Shown piece after piece: positions 1 to 9,442 of a stretch of 60,000 nt of DNA. Position 1 is the first letter of the stretch, and each line of letters starts with the position of its first letter. The notes below the pieces were generated by a model. That model was not told where the DNA came from. It made no database searches and saw only the letters and a program-made list of their open reading frames with translations. The translations under genes and the position numbers were made by a program. This DNA is from Selaginella moellendorffii. Lineage: Eukaryota > Streptophyta > Lycopodiopsida > Selaginellales > Selaginellaceae. The DNA is taken from NCBI RefSeq assembly GCF_000143415.4, contig NW_003314274.1, forward strand, positions 2,389,663 to 2,449,662, written 5' to 3'.

Positions 1-138
1 AACGCTTTGAAGCACCTCGCTCACCTGGACGTGAAGCCCGACAATATCTACATCTGCAAAGGCGTCTACAAGAGTGGTGAGTTTGGCCGAATCGATGGAA
101 CCATTTCCATCGAGGAGCGATGTTTATATAAAAGCTTT
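1..138 (+). pseudogene. WEE1-like protein kinase fragment
   Basis: Frame 1 reads from the window edge to a TAA at 136-138 and carries a kinase catalytic loop, L-A-H-L-D-V-K-P-D-N-I-Y-I. It is followed by G-V-Y-K-S-G-E-F-G-R and D-G-T-I-S-I-E-E. The HLDVKPDN loop with a short stretch before a DFG-like triplet and an IEE(G) segment is the pattern of plant WEE1, the kinase that phosphorylates CDKs on the inhibitory tyrosine. The DFG aspartate is replaced by Glu (G-E-F-G), and a few residues expected between FGR and DG are missing. The frame stops soon after, with no splice donor I could rely on. I read it as a decayed exon; the rest lies outside the window. A genuine but divergent exon is the alternative. 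Confidence 0.45.
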
Positions 139-225
139 TAATTTTAATCTTTGTTAATATTAATAACTTACTACTCAAACAGAGTTGAGGAAAGACCAAA
201 TACCACAAGCTGTAAGCTTGATCTA

Positions 226-999
226 TCACCTGGACTGAGGTGGTGTGTACTTGGTTGCTGCCTGTGAAGCCTGTGGGTGAACCTTGGCCAGCAATTCCAC
301 CGCGATTTCCTGTCTTGCAGGTGGAGTCTCTGCCAGGTAGCCTTCTCTGAAAATGGTCCAGAGTGGACTCCCTGCAGCTGGAATGTATGGCAGTCTGTTG
401 CGCATCGCTGCTGCCATGAGGCTGAGGGCGCGCTCGTTAAAACGTCTGACTTGGCCAAAGTCGATGCAAACCAATCTGGGCTGAACGCTTCCATCTTGCA
501 GTGACGAGTGCACCCCCAGGTGGAACTCGAGGTCCCTGCCGTCGAGGTTGAGGACGTGGTGGAGATGCGCATAGAACCTCCCCATACTCCAAGCATACAT
601 CCTCCCTCGCTCCAGATCAATTGTGCCCGCTGTAATCATGTTGATATCTGACCCTGGCCACGCTTTTCCCTCCACTCCGAGCAGAAGCCTGGCTGTGGTC
701 TTTTCCCCTGGCGGCGGAAGCAACAATTCCATCACATAGCCAGGCTGCGGCGGCTGGAAGCACTCAAGCGCGTCGAAGAACTGGAGGGGGCGGAGAATTT
801 CGATCTCGTGCTTCTGCCTCCTCGCTGATGAGTCCGTGGGATTCATCCACGACAGGAAAACTCGCCGGTGAGTGCTGAACTCCTGTGTGAGTTCGTTCTG
901 CTGCCGGATTGCCACCTTGACTGCGAGATTGCTTGAGGAAAGCTTGAAGACCTGCCCGAATCCTCCAGCTCCAATCAAGCAGGAACTCCATAAAAGATC
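226..999 (-). pseudogene. DUF3669-like / kinase-fold gene, 5' end lost at the copia junction
   Basis: An open frame of about 257 codons without internal stops. Near its N-terminus is a glycine-rich loop (I-G-A-G-G-F-G-Q-V-F) followed by L-A-V-K-V-A, a VAIK-like lysine. In the C-terminal half are D-G-R-D-L-E-F-H-L-G and L-V-C-I-D-F-G-Q-V-R-R-F. The D-x-x-D-x-E-F-x-L-G plus LDFGQ-type pair is how I recognise DUF3669, a kinase-like fold known mainly from fungal proteins. There is no HRD loop, so activity cannot be inferred. The frame has no ATG: it runs straight into the repeat that begins the copia element at about 999, so the first exon or start codon has been displaced. The stop is TGA at 226-228. 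The family call is from memory of the motif pattern; an ordinary degenerate kinase is the alternative. Confidence 0.5.
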
Positions 1000-1270
1000 A
1001 GATTCCACTTCCTCTTGAAGTCCTGCGTTCAGGAATCACATTAGTTTTGAAGAAACTAATGTGTAGAAAACTTGCCTTCTTTCTCCCGGACCCAGTGTGT
1101 AGGAATAATGATGAACACGACAAGCAAGACGATTCATATCAGAAGCAGTCCGAATCGTGATCAGATCTCTGGTGATTTCTGATTTGCTTGAAGTTGTATA
1201 TATATACAGCCATATATGAATGAAAGCGTGTTGAAGTGAAATCCGTTGTTCTTGCTCCGCTTTTCTTTCT
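999..1270 (+). repeat. 5' LTR region of the copia element
   Basis: The first 95 bp (999-1093) match 5538-5632 almost perfectly. The rest, up to the PBS at 1271, has no counterpart at the 3' end. It contains a TATA-like run at about 1197-1206 (tatatatata), fitting a promoter. Clear TG...CA ends cannot be assigned, because the shared block begins about 17 bp before the first plausible TG and in the downstream copy lies within the pol frame. Confidence 0.6.
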
Positions 1271-1285
1271 TGGTATCGGAGCTCA
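1271..1285 (+). other. copia primer binding site (initiator tRNA-Met type)
   Basis: TGGTATCGGAGCTC matches the usual plant copia PBS TGGTATCAGAGC with one substitution (A to G). It sits directly after the LTR and 38 bp before the gag ATG at 1323, the expected place for priming minus-strand DNA synthesis. Confidence 0.8.
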
Positions 1286-1322
1286 ATTTCTGAACTCTTT
1301 CTTCTCTTTTGTGCCTCACATC

Positions 1323-4300
1323 ATGAGCTGCAGCAAAGTTGGATTGATCTTGCTTCAGGGAGTCACTGCCTTTGATGGGAGGAGAGCGTTCAACACCTGG
1401 TCCGAGAAAATGATGCGCGTGCTGCAGATGGAAGAACTCTGGGAAATCGTTTCACCACCGACAATCGCTGCAGATGCTCGTACACGGCGAGCCCCTGCTG
1501 CGTTGGGAGCTTCAACTTCAGTGGAAGGAGAAGTCGTGGATGAAGAGGCAATTTGTGCCTCTGTTGCAGCAGCTCGACAACAGCTTGATCCAGGGGAACA
1601 AGCTGCACTGGAGAGGAAGGAATCTCGAGCAAAAGGATTGATTCTTTCTAAGCTTGCAGATGCCCTTATGATGCGTTTGCGTCATAAGAGTGCTTGTGAG
1701 ATCTGGGCTCATCTCCACAACAAGTATGCTGTTCTTTCCCTCTCCAAGATCAGCATGGTCGAGACTTGCATTCGTGAGACCCGTTTTCATCCAGGCGAGA
1801 ACTTTGAAGAGTTCCTCGCCAAGATGCAAGATCTGTGGATGGAGCTTGAAGGCAGTCCAGCGGCGTTCAACGAAAGCAAGAAAGTTCTGGCACTTTGCGA
1901 GGCCATGCAAGATTCTTCTTTTAGTTCTTTTGTCCCTACCGTTCGCATGATGTCGCTCAACTTTGAACAAGCTGAGCAAACTTTACGCTCGGAGCTTGCT
2001 GCGAGAGGTTTGATTGTGGACTTTGATCAGAGGCCTTCCCATGTTTTGATCTCACAGTCTACATCAAATGTTTCTGCATCAATCAATCAGTCAGGGACTG
2101 ATTCAGCTCTATGGGCTGGAAATCATCGAGGCAGAGGAGGCCGCGGAAGAGGAGGACGAGGCAGAGGTCGCGGGTTTAGGGGAAATCCACAGCAGCAGCA
2201 GAATTCAGGGAATTCTGGTAAAGAAGCAGCAGTTCGGGATTGTTTTGTGGGCAAGAACAAACAGGAATGCTGGACCTGTGGGATGCCAGGACACTACTCC
2301 AAGGATTGCCCAGTTGCAGCTTGGCTGCAGTGCATGAACATAGGGCTCGCAGCAAATGCTCAGGAAGGGGAAACACAGGAACTTGCGGCATCATCTGAGG
2401 TAGCAGTTCCAAATGTTTCTGAAAAACTGACCATCGATTCAGGTTCAGAGAGACACCTGATGCAAAGCAAGTCAAACTTTGTGCAATTGCGTGCTGCAAA
2501 AGGGAAGTGCATTCGTGTGGGAGATGGAAGCATTTTACCTGTTCGCGCAACTGGGGATGTGCGAGTTCCACTGGGAAGAAAGTCTCTGCTCTTGAAGAAT
2601 GCGTGGTATGTTCCAAAGATAGTGAAGAATCTGGTTTCTGTAGCCAGGCTTACGGATGAAGGTCTGGATGTGAATTTCTCCAAACATCAATGTCAAGTTC
2701 TTGCAAATGGTTGTCCATTACTGCATTTTCCCAGATGTGGTAACCTGTTTGAGAAGGAGATAGCTTTTGGAGAAAAATCGAACGCTCCTGAGATATGCAT
2801 GATTGCAGATAGTTCTCTCTGGCATTCTCGACTTGCACATGCCAATCCCCCTCTCATCAGGCGTATGCAGAAGCAAGAGCTTGTGGATGGCTTCAACGAC
2901 CACATTCTTCAAAGTTCAGCAAAATGTCACACTTGCATTCTTGGCAAGCAAACCCGTCGTACTTTCAAACCTGCTGTGATCAGAAGCACTCGTCCCTTGC
3001 AGCTCATTCACTCAGATGTTTGTGGACCCATGCGACTGTTTGCTCAGAATGGCACGAAGTATTTTGTGACATTTACAGATGATTTCTCCAGGCACACGGA
3101 CGTATTCTTCCTTCGTCACAAAGACGAAGTCTTCAGCAAATTCAAGCAATTCGTAGCAGAAGCCGAAGTGAAAACTGGTCAGAGGGTTGGTTCTTTACGT
3201 ACTGATTCAGGAGGGGAATACGTCAACAAGTCCTTTCAGCAGTTCTGTGCTGAACGAGGAATTCTTCATCAGCGCTCTTACTCTCATACCCCTCAACAGA
3301 ATGGAGTCTCTGAGCGCAAGAATAGGACAATCATGAATGCAGTTCGGTGCTTCCTTCAAGAATCAAGACTACCAAAATTCCTCTGGGCTGAAGTAGTCGG
3401 ATCAGCTGTGCATGTTCAAAACCTTCTCCCTCATTCTCGCAATCCCAACAAGATCCCAGAAGAGCTTTGGACTGGTCAAAGACAATCAGTGGTGCATCTC
3501 AGGTGTTTTGGTTGTTTAAGCTTTGCAAAAAGGGTGGATGAGCATCTCGGCAAGTTGGAGAGCAGAAGAAAACTGGCCTTTCTTGTTGGATACGATTCCA
3601 ATTCAAAAGCATATCACCTGTACCAGCCTGGTAATCATCAAATTTTTGTAAGCACTGACGTTCGTTTTGATGAAGGAACACTCTACAAAGATCGTGTTCA
3701 AGAAGAAGGAAGCTCAGATCAAAACATGAACTGGACTCCGGAAGAATGGAGTTGGGATGGTGTTGAAGACGATAATGAAGATGACGATGATCTGACAATC
3801 ATCTATCCCTCATCTCCTTTAGCAGACGATCATCCAACACCAGTCTCTGGATCTTTTCTTCTTGAAGAACAGGGCAATGTTGCTCATCGTGCACTCACTG
3901 GAGAAGTCGACAGGCTCACACGTGATCTACCATTCAATGTGGAGAACTATGGGCGGACATCATCTGGACGATCAATTAGAGCACCTCATCCCAAGCAATG
4001 GTCTTTCGCAGCAACAGAAATAGCTTCTGAACCAGTCAACTTTGGGCAGGCAATTCAAGCTCCTGATGTAGATAAGTGGATTTCAGCAATGCAAGATGAG
4101 TTGAATTCTCTTGATGAGAACCAGACTTATGACTTGGTGGAAGCTCCTGAAGGACGTGAAGTTGTTGGATCACGCTGGGTGTTCAAGCTTCACAGAAATC
4201 CTGATGGATCGATACAACGTTACAAAGCAAGACTTGTTGCTCAAGGATATTCACAAGTTCCTGGAGTGGATTTTGATGAGACGTTCTCACCAATTGTGAA

Positions 4301-5312
4301 GCAGACAAGTATCAGAATGCTTCTGGCTTTTTCAGTGGAGTTTGGTTTGTGCGCACATCACATGGACGTAAAAACAGCCTTCCTTAATGGGAACTTGAAG
4401 GAGGAGATATTTATGCGGCAACCCCCAGGCTTTGAGCTTTTTGGATCACGGTGCTCCGAACTCGTCTGCAAGCTTCGCAAGGCTCTTTATGGCCTTAAGC
4501 AGGCTTCCCGTCAGTGGTATGAATGTTTGGATTCTTTTCTTATAGATCTCGGTATGCAGAGGTTGAATAGCGATGGAAATCTATATCTTCTTCAGCAGGG
4601 TGATCACTTTGTTGTGATAGCAGTTTATGTGGACGACTGTTTGATTGTCAGCAACAATGACACTGTTTTGAAGGATGTGAAGATCAAGCTTATGGACAGG
4701 TTTGTGATGAAGGACTTAGGAGCTGTGCGGCACCTGTTAGGGATGGAAGTTGACAGGGATGAAGCAGATAGGACAATCACCCTCACACAGCGCCAATATG
4801 TGAAGAAGCTTCTCAACCAGTTCAACATGACAAGTTGCAAATCCGTGGCTACACCAGTCATCACTGGCATCAAGTTCACAAGCAAGATGGATGATTTATT
4901 TGATCAGCCCTCGGTCTACCGATCACTTGTTGGAGGACTACTCTACCTCGCCAACATGACTCGTCCCGACATCTCCTTTGCCGTTGGTCTCCTCAGCCGA
5001 TACATGCAGTCTCCGAGTTGTTATCATTGGCAGATGGCGAAAAGAGTTTTGAGGTATTTGAAAGGAATGGCTGCTCATGGACTGGTTTACAAATGCTCAG
5101 GTCAGTCCAAACTTGTTCTTCAAGCTTACTGCGATGCAGATTGGGCTGGCAACTTGGATACACGACATTCAACCTCCGGAATTTGCTGCATAATTGCTGG
5201 TGCTCTGGTTTCATGGGGAAGCAAGAAGCAAACGACGGTTGCTCTTTCCAATGCAGAAGCAGAGTATGTAGCTGCTAGTACAGCAGCAAGGGAGATCATC
5301 TGGCTTCGTTGA
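1323..5312 (+). CDS. copia Gag-Pol polyprotein, ends at a premature TGA
   Basis: Starts at ATG 1323 (M-S-C-S-K-V-G); the open frame extends further upstream without an ATG. Order of domains: UBN2-type gag (about residues 20-230); a Gly/Arg-rich stretch and CCHC knuckle C-W-T-C-G-M-P-G-H-Y-S-K-D-C (residues 316-329); protease D-S-G at about 2435; GAG-pre-integrase with W-H-S-R-L-A-H at about 2820; integrase core with H-S-D-V (about 3010), T-D-S-G-G-E-Y (about 3200) and S-E-R-K-N-R (about 3310); reverse transcriptase with Y-V-D-D at 4626-4637; RNase H starting A-Y-C-D-A-D-W at about 5127. All key motifs are intact. The frame is cut by TGA at 5310-5312 inside RNase H, just after E-I-I-W-L-R. The open frame continues past it, so this is a young element with one visible nonsense change. 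Confidence 0.9.
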   Translation: MSCSKVGLILLQGVTAFDGRRAFNTWSEKMMRVLQMEELWEIVSPPTIAADARTRRAPAALGASTSVEGEVVDEEAICASVAAARQQLDPGEQAALERKESRAKGLILSKLADALMMRLRHKSACEIWAHLHNKYAVLSLSKISMVETCIRETRFHPGENFEEFLAKMQDLWMELEGSPAAFNESKKVLALCEAMQDSSFSSFVPTVRMMSLNFEQAEQTLRSELAARGLIVDFDQRPSHVLISQSTSNVSASINQSGTDSALWAGNHRGRGGRGRGGRGRGRGFRGNPQQQQNSGNSGKEAAVRDCFVGKNKQECWTCGMPGHYSKDCPVAAWLQCMNIGLAANAQEGETQELAASSEVAVPNVSEKLTIDSGSERHLMQSKSNFVQLRAAKGKCIRVGDGSILPVRATGDVRVPLGRKSLLLKNAWYVPKIVKNLVSVARLTDEGLDVNFSKHQCQVLANGCPLLHFPRCGNLFEKEIAFGEKSNAPEICMIADSSLWHSRLAHANPPLIRRMQKQELVDGFNDHILQSSAKCHTCILGKQTRRTFKPAVIRSTRPLQLIHSDVCGPMRLFAQNGTKYFVTFTDDFSRHTDVFFLRHKDEVFSKFKQFVAEAEVKTGQRVGSLRTDSGGEYVNKSFQQFCAERGILHQRSYSHTPQQNGVSERKNRTIMNAVRCFLQESRLPKFLWAEVVGSAVHVQNLLPHSRNPNKIPEELWTGQRQSVVHLRCFGCLSFAKRVDEHLGKLESRRKLAFLVGYDSNSKAYHLYQPGNHQIFVSTDVRFDEGTLYKDRVQEEGSSDQNMNWTPEEWSWDGVEDDNEDDDDLTIIYPSSPLADDHPTPVSGSFLLEEQGNVAHRALTGEVDRLTRDLPFNVENYGRTSSGRSIRAPHPKQWSFAATEIASEPVNFGQAIQAPDVDKWISAMQDELNSLDENQTYDLVEAPEGREVVGSRWVFKLHRNPDGSIQRYKARLVAQGYSQVPGVDFDETFSPIVKQTSIRMLLAFSVEFGLCAHHMDVKTAFLNGNLKEEIFMRQPPGFELFGSRCSELVCKLRKALYGLKQASRQWYECLDSFLIDLGMQRLNSDGNLYLLQQGDHFVVIAVYVDDCLIVSNNDTVLKDVKIKLMDRFVMKDLGAVRHLLGMEVDRDEADRTITLTQRQYVKKLLNQFNMTSCKSVATPVITGIKFTSKMDDLFDQPSVYRSLVGGLLYLANMTRPDISFAVGLLSRYMQSPSCYHWQMAKRVLRYLKGMAAHGLVYKCSGQSKLVLQAYCDADWAGNLDTRHSTSGICCIIAGALVSWGSKKQTTVALSNAEAEYVAASTAAREIIWLR

Positions 5313-5640
5313 TTACTTGGAGAACTCAATCAACAGCAATCAGATGCGACCATTCTGCATTGCGATAGCAAAAGTGCAATCGCCATGTCAAAGAATTCTG
5401 TGTTTCATGCTCGTACGAAACATATAGACGTGCAGCATCACTTCATTCGCAAACATGTAGCAGCCGGAGATCTTCACCTGGAATACGTTCCTTCACAGTA
5501 TCAGTTGGCGGACCTTCTAACCAAGCCACTTTCGGAGCAGATTCCACTTCCTCTTGAAGTCCTGCGTTCAGGAATCACATTAGTTTTGAAGAAACTAATG
5601 TGTAGAAAACTTGCCTTCTTTCTCCCGGACCCGGTGATGT
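5313..5640 (+). pseudogene. RNase H C-terminal remainder of copia pol
   Basis: In the same frame as the upstream polyprotein, the sequence continues after the TGA with L-H-C-D-S-K-S-A-I-A-M and F-H-A-R-T-K-H-I-D-V, then A-D-L-L-T-K-P-L. These are the usual C-terminal RNase H and end-of-pol motifs of copia elements. The coding match ends around L-R-S-G-I-T-L, inside the terminal repeat. The open frame runs on to 5789 only by chance, into phosphatase-like sequence read in the wrong frame. Confidence 0.75.
5538..5632 (+). repeat. truncated 3' LTR of the copia element
   Basis: 95 bp almost identical to 999-1093. Identity ends sharply after ctcccggaccc; beyond it the 5' LTR continues towards the PBS, whereas here the sequence leads into a phosphatase pseudogene. 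About 180 bp of LTR seem to be missing. Confidence 0.75.
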
Positions 5641-5674
5641 CGAGCGTCCATGGTCATGTCCGTACAAGTCGAAT

Positions 5675-6205
5675 AGGGAACCCTAATGTGCGCGCCAAGT
5701 TGGAACTCTTCCGCTGTGCAGGACGGGCATTCGCCGCTGCCTCCTCGCTGTCAAGGGTAGAGGTACTCTCTGGTTTGCATCAAGTGTGAGCGGAGATGCC
5801 CCTTTGACAGCCAGTTTGGTGAGGTCGATTGGCTTCTACGTTGCAAAGAGGCCCTGCATTCACGTCACAATGTTGCAGTTGATGTCTGCGTATTTTGAGC
5901 TGGTTTTCGGGAAGATCCCACAGGGTGGATTTTCTGCCCACAGGCAGCACTGTATAGGGGGCGTGAATGATAATCCGATGCCATGGCCACACTTGGAGGC
6001 TTCACTCTCCCACACGACTTGAACATGGTGCTACCCAAGGTTTATAGTGAGGGCCAGGCTTTTCTGAGAGAGTTTAGGCTTTTAGATGCCACCAAATGCG
6101 TAGGGAGGAACAGAGAGAAACACCATGGTTGCCCTTGTCCGGCTTTCAGCTCTTGCACATGCCAGAGTGAAACAATGAAATCTAGTCGATCAGCATTTCT
6201 TCATT
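5675..6205 (+). pseudogene. relic of the CTD-type phosphatase gene (third copy)
   Basis: Nucleotide-level similarity to the intact genes at 7014-7835 (-) and 31211-32014 (+), in the same order. It shows the promoter motif gaaccctaat, tgcgcgccaagttgg (start region without its ATG), gtagaggtactctctggtttgcatcaagtgtgag (the DLDET region with a deletion), ggcttctacgttgcaaagaggccctgc, then gcacaggcagcactg-like and SDEQEQ-less remnants, ending with cggctttcagctcttgcacatgccagagtg. Several deletions and frame changes remove the catalytic D-x-D-x-T motif, so it cannot encode an active enzyme. It abuts the truncated copia LTR. Confidence 0.75.
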
Positions 6206-7013
6206 GAAGGTTAAAAGGCACTGGGTGGTTTAAATTAATCAATACTATGTTTCTGCAATTAAGCCCTTTCATTTTGGTTAACATTTCTCCTTGGTAATAG
6301 AACTAATATTTTAAGTTGCCAAAAACACAATGAAACTAGAATTACTTTGGTAAAAGTTTTCTGTGGAATTTGATAATGGTTTGGAGGGCGGCTGAGGTAT
6401 TTTGACGTCAAAATAGCCTAATAATTCCTTTAAGAAGTTGTAAAGGTACATAAGATAGCTTTCCAAAATTTCTTACCATTTGTTTTCTTAACATTTCTAA
6501 ATATAAAAATACTCCAAAAATAAAAATACGTTTCCGAATACTGTATATTTGTAAAGATGGTATATAGATTTTTATAATTTTATCACGAACCTAAATATCT
6601 TTAAAGGTTTATGAGGTTCATAAGCAATATTTAGAATTTTATTTGATAATACAAACAAATACCATATTGTGCTAATTTGGTATGCCCTTTATGCAAGTTT
6701 ATATGCTTGCTTACAGGATGTTTTTTAATGAGAAAAGCTGCACTTAGTAATGTAGCTTAAAGTTTGCATGTTTAAGCTTAGCGTTACCACTAAAGAAATC
6801 AGATTTATTGTGAAAGAAATATATTTTACTTCATAATTTTATTTTAGCAAGATTTATATCAAAAAGTAAATGTTAATAAAATTCTAGACACAAACTCATT
6901 CAAATGAAAGACAAATGAAACACGCAACCTTTTGTATTAATAATAAACTCCCTCACTGTCTATCACTATAAAGATATGGGTATTAAAATATCAACTTTTT
7001 AAAGAGATTCAAA
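6206..7013 (+). other. AT-rich intergenic region
   Basis: About 800 bp of AT-rich sequence between the phosphatase relic and the 3' end of the intact minus-strand phosphatase. I see no coding frame of interest, no RNA gene and no clear repeat boundary. Confidence 0.6.
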
Positions 7014-7835
7014 CTAAAGCTGCGTGTGAACACTACAGCCTTCATTACATTCCTCCTCAGCAGGAAGTGGCACGTAGACTGGCATATTAGTCTTAGCTGC
7101 AAGAGGCACACCACTTTGAAGCCGGTCCCTTCTCCACGAAGGCAGCCACGGAATTGCTCTCCCAATGCCTTTGATCGCATCTAGAAGCCCTTGCTCCCTC
7201 AATTCATCAAGGCCTTTTACAAAGTCTCGAGGGTAATTACACGTTAGCTTGGTGAGCAACTGCCCAAGCTTTTGAAGTGTGATATCCTGCTCCTGCTCAT
7301 CACTTCCGTCCCTAATAAACCGCTTGATGGCAATGGCATTAGCCAAAAGCGTGCTAGGAAAGTTGGAGATTTGATCGTCCACCACAACCACCATGTTTAA
7401 CTCCCGCCCAAGCCTGGAGATATCCTTGAGCCCCCCTACACAGTGCTGCCTGTAGAGCCTGTGCTCGAAAATCCGACCCTCAGGATCCAGCAGTCCCAGT
7501 GCAGCTTCCGCATACGCCTGCGGAGAGGCCGTCCACAAAACCAGCTCGAAACGTGCAGCCATCAACTGCAAGAAGTCGTCAACGCAGGGCCTCTTGGCAA
7601 CGTAGAAGCCGTCGCCCTCACCACACTGGCAATTAAAGGGGCACCCCCGCTCACACTTGATGTAAACCAGAGTCTCATCTAAATCAAGCACCAGGGTACC
7701 TTTACCCTCGAATGCTCTCGAGCGCGGAGGCAGTAGCGAGTTCTCGTCTTGCACAGCGGCGATGGTGGTGCACCGCTGCAAAGTCACCTGAGAGTCGAAG
7801 TACCTGGATCGCTGCCCAAACTTGACGCGCAACAT
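7014..7835 (-). CDS. FCP1/SCP-like CTD small phosphatase (HAD family)
   Basis: Intronless, 273 aa, ATG at 7835. The HAD catalytic motif is L-D-L-D-E-T-L-V at about residues 50-57 (D51 nucleophile, D53 acid/base). It is followed by V-L-W-T-A-S (motif II Thr), K-D-I-S-R-L-G-R-E-L (motif III Lys) and V-V-V-D-D-Q (motif IV). This order is that of FCP1/SCP/TIM50-type phosphatases, which dephosphorylate serine in RNA polymerase II CTD and other proteins. No BRCT domain or transmembrane segment is visible, so the SCP-like group fits best. A Trp/Arg-rich segment (P-W-L-P-S-W-R-R-D) near residue 235 is shared with the paralogue at 31211. It is transcribed divergently from the decayed IPT9 copy at 7950. 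Substrate and compartment are not shown by sequence. Confidence 0.85.
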   Translation of the reverse strand: MLRVKFGQRSRYFDSQVTLQRCTTIAAVQDENSLLPPRSRAFEGKGTLVLDLDETLVYIKCERGCPFNCQCGEGDGFYVAKRPCVDDFLQLMAARFELVLWTASPQAYAEAALGLLDPEGRIFEHRLYRQHCVGGLKDISRLGRELNMVVVVDDQISNFPSTLLANAIAIKRFIRDGSDEQEQDITLQKLGQLLTKLTCNYPRDFVKGLDELREQGLLDAIKGIGRAIPWLPSWRRDRLQSGVPLAAKTNMPVYVPLPAEEECNEGCSVHTQL

Positions 7836-7949
7836 TTGGAAACCTTTTCTGAATTAGGGTTCATCCAGCCCTAATACATCCTTTATATATACAACCTTTA
7901 GAATTTGGTTAATTAAGCGAAGGCCTTTTGACTAAAGCTTCTGTTCTAT
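7836..7949. promoter_or_regulatory. short bidirectional promoter between phosphatase and IPT9 copy
   Basis: Roughly 115 bp with a telo-box (ttagggtt at about 7854, i.e. AACCCTAA on the minus strand) and a TATA-like run (ctttatatataca at about 7882). The same elements occur in the paralogous intergenic region 31073-31210, so the whole promoter was copied together with its two genes. Confidence 0.5.
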
Positions 7950-8810
7950 TGCCATTGTGGCAGCGTCGCCAGCGCAGGCAAGAAGAGAGCGCGGCGACGT
8001 GATCGTCATCTCCGGCCCGACTGCCGTCGCCAAGTCGCGCCTGGCGCTCGCGCAGCGGCTCAATGGCGAGAGTGTGTGCAGGTATCGCTAGATTTCCGAT
8101 ATTTCATGTCTCGACTGCCAGAAGCCTCACTCGCGATGACTGGTATCGCACTCTCAATCATCAAGGTAAGAGTTTTGAGCGGAGTTATCTACGTGGTTTG
8201 TTCTCACGCATCTGTCAAGTTTGCAGGCATCCGAAGAACTTGGGACACAGATAATGGACTCTGCTTCAGCTACCGCTCCAGAGAGCTCCTGTGCTGCTTT
8301 CTCTACAGGCGCGGCGCTGATCTTTACAGGGCGATTAGATACGAAGAAATGCTGGCCTGGCTGGAACACGATCAAATAGTTGGCCTGACGTGTGTTTTCA
8401 TTTTTTTCTCTACAGAAAACGACGAGAGCGGTCGTGGTATGCTGGCTGAGGAGCCATGGCTGCTTCTCTGGCCATCGCATATCAACAGGTGACTCGATCA
8501 ACTCTAGGCAGTCTTCATCGTACAGGCAATGGAGCACTTGAATGAGAGCCGATGCGCTGGCGGTCTGTCATCCGAGGGAGCTTCCAGGTAGCTTTGAAGT
8601 CATTGAAGCGGTCGTAGCCTCCTGATAAAAGTGGCCCTCCAGGAATTATGCCCGGCAGCAGCTGATCGCTCCGTCACGAGCCTCTCTCTCAGTGGATAGA
8701 CGCTTCATAATTGAGCTCCTCTCTTTCTCTACACCCATTCAATGATTCAGAAGCCTCTCACTCAATCTTCGTTTATAACTTTGCAGCAAAGGAGCCTCGA
8801 TTTCTTGTAA
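7950..8810 (+). pseudogene. decayed IPT9-type tRNA isopentenyltransferase copy
   Basis: Similar, exon and intron alike, to the intact minus-strand gene at 29325-31072. Exon 1 keeps I-S-G-P-T-A-V-A-K-S (the P-loop Gly changed to Ala), then loses bases in the [10 protein letters not shown] stretch and reaches a stop. Sequence then jumps from intron 1 (gtatcgctagatttccgatatttc) straight to the end of exon 5 (agcctcactcgcgatgactggtatcgc written in pieces), so exons 2-4 and most of exon 5 are deleted. Parts of exons 6 (about 8225-8350), 7 (8410-8480), 8 (8522-8560) and the last intron (about 8740-8795) remain, with small indels. Not functional. Confidence 0.85.
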
Positions 8811-9380
<570 letters not shown>

Positions 9381-9442
9381 CTTTATATAAATATATAAAT
9401 AAAAATATATATATATATAAAAATAATTATATACATATATAT

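Larger units (their letters stand above)
999..5632 (+). mobile_element. Ty1/copia LTR retrotransposon, 3' LTR truncated
   Basis: The element has a tRNA-Met-type primer binding site at 1271 and a single gag-pol frame in copia order (gag, protease, integrase, RT, RNase H). A direct repeat is present at both ends (999-1093 and 5538-5632, nearly identical over 95 bp). Upstream, the sequence between the repeat and the PBS (to about 1270) should complete the 5' LTR; downstream the match ends abruptly at 5632 and unrelated phosphatase-like sequence follows, so the 3' LTR is truncated or replaced. The repeat starts inside the last codons of pol, so the upstream copy carries a little pol-end sequence, which a simple insertion would not have. 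Coding is interrupted once by TGA at 5310. It inserted into, or was joined to, the gene at 226-999. Confidence 0.85.

Noticed and set aside
1236-1322. Possible extra N-terminus of copia Gag (hydrophobic, would look like a signal peptide)
   Set aside because: No ATG in this part and it overlaps the primer binding site; the ATG at 1323 starts a normal gag.
5775-6022. Short plus-strand frame inside the phosphatase relic
   Set aside because: Part of the frame matches the phosphatase, but catalytic residues are missing and other parts are out of frame.
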